64,000 bases of DNA, from contig NZ_CP152412.1 of assembly GCF_038957035.1 (NCBI RefSeq), positions 8,242,501-8,306,500 on the forward strand. Reading direction: 5' to 3'. Below are positions 62,955 to 64,000 of this stretch, one piece after another. This DNA is from Bradyrhizobium sp. B097. GTDB lineage: Bacteria > Pseudomonadota > Alphaproteobacteria > Rhizobiales > Xanthobacteraceae. Each line of letters opens with the position of its first letter. The first letter of the stretch is position 1. The position numbers and the translations under genes are program-made. A model generated the notes under the pieces. It did no database searches, was not told where the DNA came from, and worked only from the letters and a program-made list of their open reading frames with translations.

Positions 62955-63141
62955 CGCATTCCTCTCCCGCGTTGTTTTCTGGATTGAGCATGATCCTTTT
63001 CGAAAAGCCAACGCAAAAGCCAACGCAGAACTTGCGTTAACGCGCTGCGCGCGTGCCGGATACGGATCGCCGGTTTGACGTCTTTGCGGATCGGTGCCAG
63101 CGTTGCCGGTCTCACACCAAAAAAATCAACGGAGGTCCGTC

Positions 63142-63921
63142 ATGTCCGAATTCAAACAGCTCAGCCGCTCGGTGAAGGGCCTCACCGTTCTCGTCACCGG
63201 CGCCGCCAGCGGCATGGGCCGCGCCACCGCGCGCGTGTTCGCCGATGAGGGCGCCAATGTCGCGGTCACTGACCTGACCGAAGATGGCACGCAGGCGGTG
63301 GCGAAGGAGATCGCAGCGAGCGGCGGCTCGGCAAAGGCCTGGACGCTCGACGTCAGCGATCGCGACGCCATCACCAGGGTCGTCAACGATGTTGCCGCGC
63401 ATTTCGGCGGGCTCGACATCATCGTCAACAATGCCGGCATCTCGGTGCGCGTGGCGATCGACGATCCTGCTTACGAGGACGCCTGGGCCAAGGGCATCGC
63501 GGTGATGCTGACGGCGCATCCGCGCATCATCCGCGCCGCACTGCCATACCTGCGCAAGTCGCGATCGCCGCGCATCGTCAACATCGCCTCGACCGAGGCG
63601 CTCGGCGCGACCGGGATGCATAGCCCCTACTCCGCGGCCAAGGGCGGCGTCACCAGCCTGACCCGCTCGCTCGCCGTGGAATTGGGACGCGAAGGCATCA
63701 CCGTGAACTGCATCTGCCCGGGCCCGATCCGCACCGCCATCACCGACCGGATCTCCGAGGAGCACAAGACGATCTATGCCAAGCGCCGCACCGCGCTGGC
63801 GCGCTACGGCGATCCGGAAGAGGTCGCGCACATGACGCTGAGCCTGTGCCTGCCGGCCGCATCGTTCCTGACCGGCGCGGTGATTCCCGTCGACGGCGGG
63901 TTGATGGCGCGGAATGCCTGA
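63142..63921 (+). CDS. SDR family oxidoreductase
   Basis: 259 aa. TVLVTGAASGMGRATARVFADEG (cofactor), DIIVNNAGISV, the catalytic IVNIASTEALGATGMHSPYSAAKGGV and PGPIRTAITDRI. The C-terminal SFLTGAVIPVDGGLMARNA is complete. A 3-ketoacyl or polyol/steroid-type dehydrogenase by family; substrate unknown. The start is fixed by GGAGG. Divergent from the 62220 SDR, so the two may serve one pathway. Confidence 0.9.
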   Translation: MSEFKQLSRSVKGLTVLVTGAASGMGRATARVFADEGANVAVTDLTEDGTQAVAKEIAASGGSAKAWTLDVSDRDAITRVVNDVAAHFGGLDIIVNNAGISVRVAIDDPAYEDAWAKGIAVMLTAHPRIIRAALPYLRKSRSPRIVNIASTEALGATGMHSPYSAAKGGVTSLTRSLAVELGREGITVNCICPGPIRTAITDRISEEHKTIYAKRRTALARYGDPEEVAHMTLSLCLPAASFLTGAVIPVDGGLMARNA

Positions 63922-63942
63922 CCCGCGTCTGGTCGCGAAGCG

Positions 63943-63970
63943 TTGACAGCGCCCGCGTCGGGGGTAGCCT
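63943..63970 (+). promoter_or_regulatory. Candidate promoter reading out of the window
   Basis: TTGACA (63943-63948), a 16-bp spacer and TAGCCT (63965-63970), directed at a gene beyond the window end. The last 79 bp contain nothing else. Confidence 0.4.
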
Positions 63971-64000
63971 TCCCGTCAAACGAAGCGGGACAACCGCCCG

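Overview
The window is a GC-rich stretch of an alphaproteobacterial chromosome, most likely Bradyrhizobium or a close relative. This rests on the gene content (TrcR/DUF1013, DUF1850 with TAXI-TRAP, an NdvA-type glucan exporter, GGAAC...GTT EcfG-like promoters), on high-GC codon use, and on many short palindromic intergenic repeats of the kind that litter Bradyrhizobium genomes. I saw no tRNA, rRNA, CRISPR array, prophage or plasmid functions. The genus is an inference.

Layout. 1-69 is the tail of a membrane protein. 80-1472 is a divergent TetR regulator / O-methyltransferase pair around a 22-bp palindromic operator. 1455-6506 is the most unusual region: a leftward operon of patatin phospholipase, SLOG-type nucleotide-binding protein and a protein with a deoxyribosyltransferase/TIR-like N-terminus plus a TPR-type tail (DUF4071-like), with a TIR-domain gene facing the other way. 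I read it as a candidate nucleotide-signalling immune or stress module. 6.5-16 kb holds two nitronate-monooxygenase-like genes, one beside an acyl-CoA ligase and one coupled to a thioesterase. It also holds an IS5-family insertion that splits a palindromic repeat, and a hybrid histidine kinase.

16-29 kb is largely housekeeping: a YqaA/DedA membrane protein, a HisE-like pyrophosphohydrolase, an NdvA-like exporter, a D-Ala-D-Ala carboxypeptidase, FadD, a peroxiredoxin, the ispH-thrB-rnhA operon and the cell-cycle regulator trcR. 30-45 kb holds an acyltransferase, propionyl-CoA synthetase, a Na+/H+ antiporter, an SDR dehydrogenase, a complete TAXI-TRAP transport operon with DUF1850, an MFS carrier, a degenerate receiver-EAL protein and a CitE-like lyase. 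45-50 kb is a run of small secreted proteins, a Nudix hydrolase, a PaaI thioesterase and an aldo/keto reductase.

50-64 kb carries the peroxide-defence pair katG/oxyR and an IS110-family (IS1111-type) element sitting inside a palindromic repeat. Then come galU, an old-yellow-enzyme gene controlled by a divergent MerR regulator through a textbook 19-bp-spacer promoter, a lytic transglycosylase and an SGNH/DUF459 protein lacking its catalytic Ser and His. The window ends with a CsbD/YqjD-like stress protein behind an EcfG-type promoter and two SDR genes.

Recurring themes are lipid/CoA metabolism (acyl-CoA ligases, thioesterases, nitronate monooxygenases, SDRs), oxidative and general stress (KatG/OxyR, Prx, EcfG-like promoters) and cell-envelope maintenance. 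Both insertion sequences have landed in host palindromic repeats. All functional calls come from reading the sequence; no database search was run.
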